Positions 6,583 through 8,267 of a DNA stretch of 8,267 nucleotides are shown here, in pieces (position 1 is the stretch's first letter; each line of letters starts with the position of its first letter). The position numbers were made by a program, and so were the translations under genes. The stretch lies in NCBI GenBank assembly GCA_018610125.1, contig JAHEOI010000280.1, positions 1-8,267 of the forward strand. Reading direction: 5' to 3'. This stretch comes from Verrucomicrobiota bacterium (lineage in GTDB: Bacteria; Verrucomicrobiota; Verrucomicrobiia; Limisphaerales; JAHEOI01). The notes under the pieces are model-generated. The model had not been told where the DNA came from. It did no database searches and saw only the letters and a program-made list of their open reading frames with translations.

Positions 6583-7528
6583 ATGGGCCATTCGATGAAA
6601 TTGGTTTCCCGACGCACTGGCTTGAGTCCGCATGTCATTCGGGTCTGGGAAAAGCGTTATGGGGCGATCTGTCCTCAACGAACGCCGACGCACCGGCGAC
6701 AATTTTCAGATGAGGACATCCAACGCCTCGTTTATTTAAAGCGTCTCACTGACGTGGGGCACAACATCGGAAATGTGGCCTCTCTGCCGACCGAGGATTT
6801 GCAGGAGTTGCTGGGCGAAGAGCGGCCGGCGGAAGAGTCGGACGGGAAGTCTTTTCCTGCCGATGGACGATTTGGGGAACGGGAAGCTACGGCGTATCAA
6901 GCCACCGATCTTGGAAGCGATTCGTGGCCTGAACGCCTCCCAACTGGAGGCGGTTTTGAACAAGGGCTTGCTCGATATGGGGCTTCAAGGCTTGCTCGTG
7001 AAGGTCCTCGCGCCGTTGCTTGAACGCGTGGGAGAGCTTTGGCAGACCGGCGATCTTAAACCGGCGGAAGAGCATTTTGCTTCCTGTTCAATCAAGGGGT
7101 TTCTGGAACGCTCTACGCACTCTTATATCTCCGCAGAGGATCTTCCCAATCTCACTGTGGCGACCCCGTTAGGGCAGCTCCACGAGCTTGGCGCTCTCTT
7201 GGCAGCCACCCTTGCGCGCAATCGAGGCTGGCGGGTCACCTATTTAGGACCGAGCCTTCCTGCTCATGAGATTGCTGCGGCAGCTTTGAAAAACAGTTCA
7301 AGAGCAGTTGCCCTTAGCATGGTCTATCCGCCGGGTGCCCCCTATCTCGGCGAGGAGTTACGGCATCTTCGAGAATTTTTGTCGAACGACATCGCGATTC
7401 TGGTCGGAGGGAAGGCCGTGGAAAGCTATCAAAAGATTCTTCACGGCATCGGCGCCCGCATCTTTCGCGATCTGGAAAGCCTATCCGATTTTTTGGACGA
7501 ACTAAACGCAAAGGGTCTTTCGCCATAA
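6583..7528 (+). CDS. CarH/LitR-type MerR regulator with B12-binding domain, frameshifted
   Basis: The gene is read in two frames. Frame one (6583 to about 6840, running on to a stop at 7023) gives a MerR helix-turn-helix: SRRTGLSPHVIRVWEKRYG (9-27), then HRRQFSDEDIQRLVYLKRL. Frame two, clear from about 6908 to the stop at 7528, gives the cobalamin module: a four-helix bundle with W-x9-EH (Trp at 7040-7042, Glu-His at 7070-7075), then a Rossmann B12 domain with GQLHELG (cobalt-ligand His at 7181-7183), ALSMVYPP and ILVGGKA. CarH proteins bind adenosylcobalamin, repress carotenoid genes as tetramers in the dark and fall apart in light, which fits the divergent carotenoid operon. The break is a net +1 shift in the linker (6830-6905); dropping one G from GGGG at 6874-6877 would restore about 314 residues, a normal length. 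It may be a real mutation, an assembly error, or a split gene with a second start at 6863. The residue before the ligand motif is Gln rather than the usual Glu/Asp. Confidence 0.85.
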
Positions 7529-7716
7529 TGGGCTCCCGATTCGGAAGGCTTAAATCGTAGGAATGCGCAACGCCGCTAAATCGCTCATGGAAGAGGTTCC
7601 CATTTCCATGACAAAGTAGTTACCGAAATGAAAGTTCGACCATATCAATAGGGAAGAGATAAGCAATCATGAGCCGAGTGTTTCGGGCCGTAAGCCTATT
7701 CGGGTGGGGATAAGGA
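7529..7716 (+). pseudogene. Degenerate stretch with possible DUF523 N-terminal remnant
   Basis: No intact gene is seen in these 188 nt. An ATG at 7669 with a purine-rich site (GGGAAGAG) ahead opens a 14-codon frame that stops at 7711. In the next frame, around 7683-7703, the sequence reads RKPIRVGI, resembling the usual start of DUF523 proteins (PIRVGISSCLLGE). It then loses similarity just before the DUF1722 fragment begins. It may be the surviving N-terminus of a DUF523-DUF1722 gene after frameshift and internal deletion. The match is short and could be chance. A tiny ATG frame at 7528 (10 codons) overlaps the regulator stop and looks meaningless. Confidence 0.35.
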
Positions 7717-7992
7717 GATCGGTTCATCTCGATCTTGAAGCAGAGGGTCACTCTCACCACACACGCAAACGTCCTTTATCACCTCAAAAGCTATTTGAAA
7801 CGAAGTTTGGACAAAAACGACAAGGGAGAGCTCAAAGAGGTTATCGAGAGCTACCGCCAAGGCTATGTCCCATTAATCCTGCCCATAACGTTACTCAAGC
7901 ATCATTTCCGCAAGCATAGGGTCGACTGGGTTGAAGAGCAAACCTATATGGCGCCTTACCATGCCGATCTTATACTTCGAAATTTCGTTTAG
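7717..7992 (+). pseudogene. DUF1722 (YbgA-like) C-terminal fragment
   Basis: From about 7717 the frame reads DRFISILKQRVTLTTHANVL, then YHLKSYLKRSLDKNDKGELKEVI, ESYRQGYVPLILPITLLKHH and finally EEQTYMAPYHADLILRNFV before the stop. This is the conserved C-terminal part of DUF1722, including the HxNVL, YRxGxVPLxxPxTLLxHH and LRN signatures. Full proteins carry an N-terminal DUF523 and the first half of DUF1722 and run to about 320 residues; only about 90 remain. The frame is closed by a TAA at 7711 and the only start is a TTG at 7735 without a well-placed ribosome binding site, so it is probably a remnant. DUF523/DUF1722 genes are known members of LitR/CarH light-induced sets in other bacteria, which fits its place after the regulator. 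The function of the family is unclear. Confidence 0.75.
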
Positions 7993-8070
7993 TTTGATTG
8001 TTGCTTTTACGCGCAGGGTCTCCCTGGCGAACAAACGTCATTTCCATTTGAGAAGGTCTTCACAAAACCT

Positions 8071-8267
8071 ATGCGTATTTACGAAATCCATCGACAGATG
8101 ACCGTTCCAGCGGAGCAAAAGGAAGTGTTCTCTTTTTTTGATCGCCCCGAGAATCTAACCGATCTCACTCCTTCCGACTTGGGATTTCAAATGTTGACGC
8201 CACCAGCAGCAATACACAATGGAGCGGTTATCGACTATGTCATCAACATTTCAACCGTTCCTTTGCG
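8071..8267 (+). CDS. SRPBCC-family ligand-binding protein (N-terminal part)
   Basis: An ATG at 8071 opens a frame that runs off the window after 65 codons. It begins MRIYEIHRQMTVPAEQKEVF and contains SFFDRPENLTDLTPSDLGFQ, MLTPPAAIHNGAVIDYVI. This matches the start of SRPBCC/START-like (polyketide cyclase/dehydrase type) proteins, with their first beta strand, the FFxxxENLxxLTPxxLGF block and the G-x-x-I-D-Y strand. Such proteins bind hydrophobic ligands; the ligand here is unknown. Family members often sit with MerR-B12 regulators, DUF1722 genes and photolyase, as here. The purine-rich AGAAGG at 8051-8056 is 14 nt from the start, so ribosome binding looks weak. The preceding 78 nt (7993-8070) hold no recognised promoter or terminator. 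Confidence 0.82.
   Translation, partial: MRIYEIHRQMTVPAEQKEVFSFFDRPENLTDLTPSDLGFQMLTPPAAIHNGAVIDYVINISTVPL

Noticed and set aside
6773..6862. Start of the B12-domain frame at the ATG at 6773
   Set aside because: The first 30 residues from 6773 are an out-of-frame reading of the MerR linker and resemble no CarH sequence; genuine similarity begins later.
7528..7560. Ten-codon ATG frame overlapping the regulator stop (TAATG)
   Set aside because: It is too short, without a domain or conserved context.
1..8267. tRNA/rRNA genes, CRISPR arrays, insertion sequences
   Set aside because: I saw no cloverleaf, regular repeat array, transposase or terminal inverted repeats on either strand.

Overview
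This window is a carotenoid gene island with its own light/B12-type regulator. Five genes on the minus strand, read from about 6310 down to the left edge, form a tight operon. In order they encode a CrtN/CrtI-type carotenoid desaturase, an aldehyde dehydrogenase, a second CrtN/CrtP-type FAD carotenoid oxidoreductase, a PlsC-type acyltransferase, and a family 2 glycosyltransferase that runs off the window. Two of the four junctions are ATGA overlaps and the other two are gaps of 6 and 9 nt. Together they cover every step after the synthase in a staphyloxanthin-like C30 pathway: desaturate, oxidise the chain end to aldehyde then acid, glycosylate, acylate. No squalene or diapophytoene synthase lies in the window.

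Facing away from the operon on the plus strand is a CarH/LitR-type regulator: a MerR helix-turn-helix followed by a cobalamin-binding module with the W-x9-EH light-sensing signature. As written it is broken by a net +1 frameshift in the interdomain linker. The 272-nt divergent intergenic region holds a near-consensus promoter for the regulator that would give a leaderless mRNA, a TTGACA -35 for the operon, and two similar 18-bp elements 85 bp apart, one on each promoter. It also holds a hairpin in the operon leader with a Shine-Dalgarno-like GGAGG in its loop.

Downstream of the regulator (7529 to 8267) is the remnant of a DUF523/DUF1722 (YbgA-like) gene, of which only the C-terminal end of DUF1722 is clearly readable. 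It is followed by the start of an SRPBCC ligand-binding protein. In other bacteria these two families sit in LitR/CarH light-induced gene sets, often with photolyase, so the right side looks like an eroded version of that set.

The organism is a bacterium of moderate GC content, probably Gram-negative. The gene set resembles C30 carotenoid clusters known from methanotrophs and planctomycetes, and the regulator, DUF1722 and SRPBCC proteins recall Nitrospirota-type sequences, but this assignment comes from memory of families and is weak. No RNA genes, CRISPR arrays, insertion sequences or att sites were seen.
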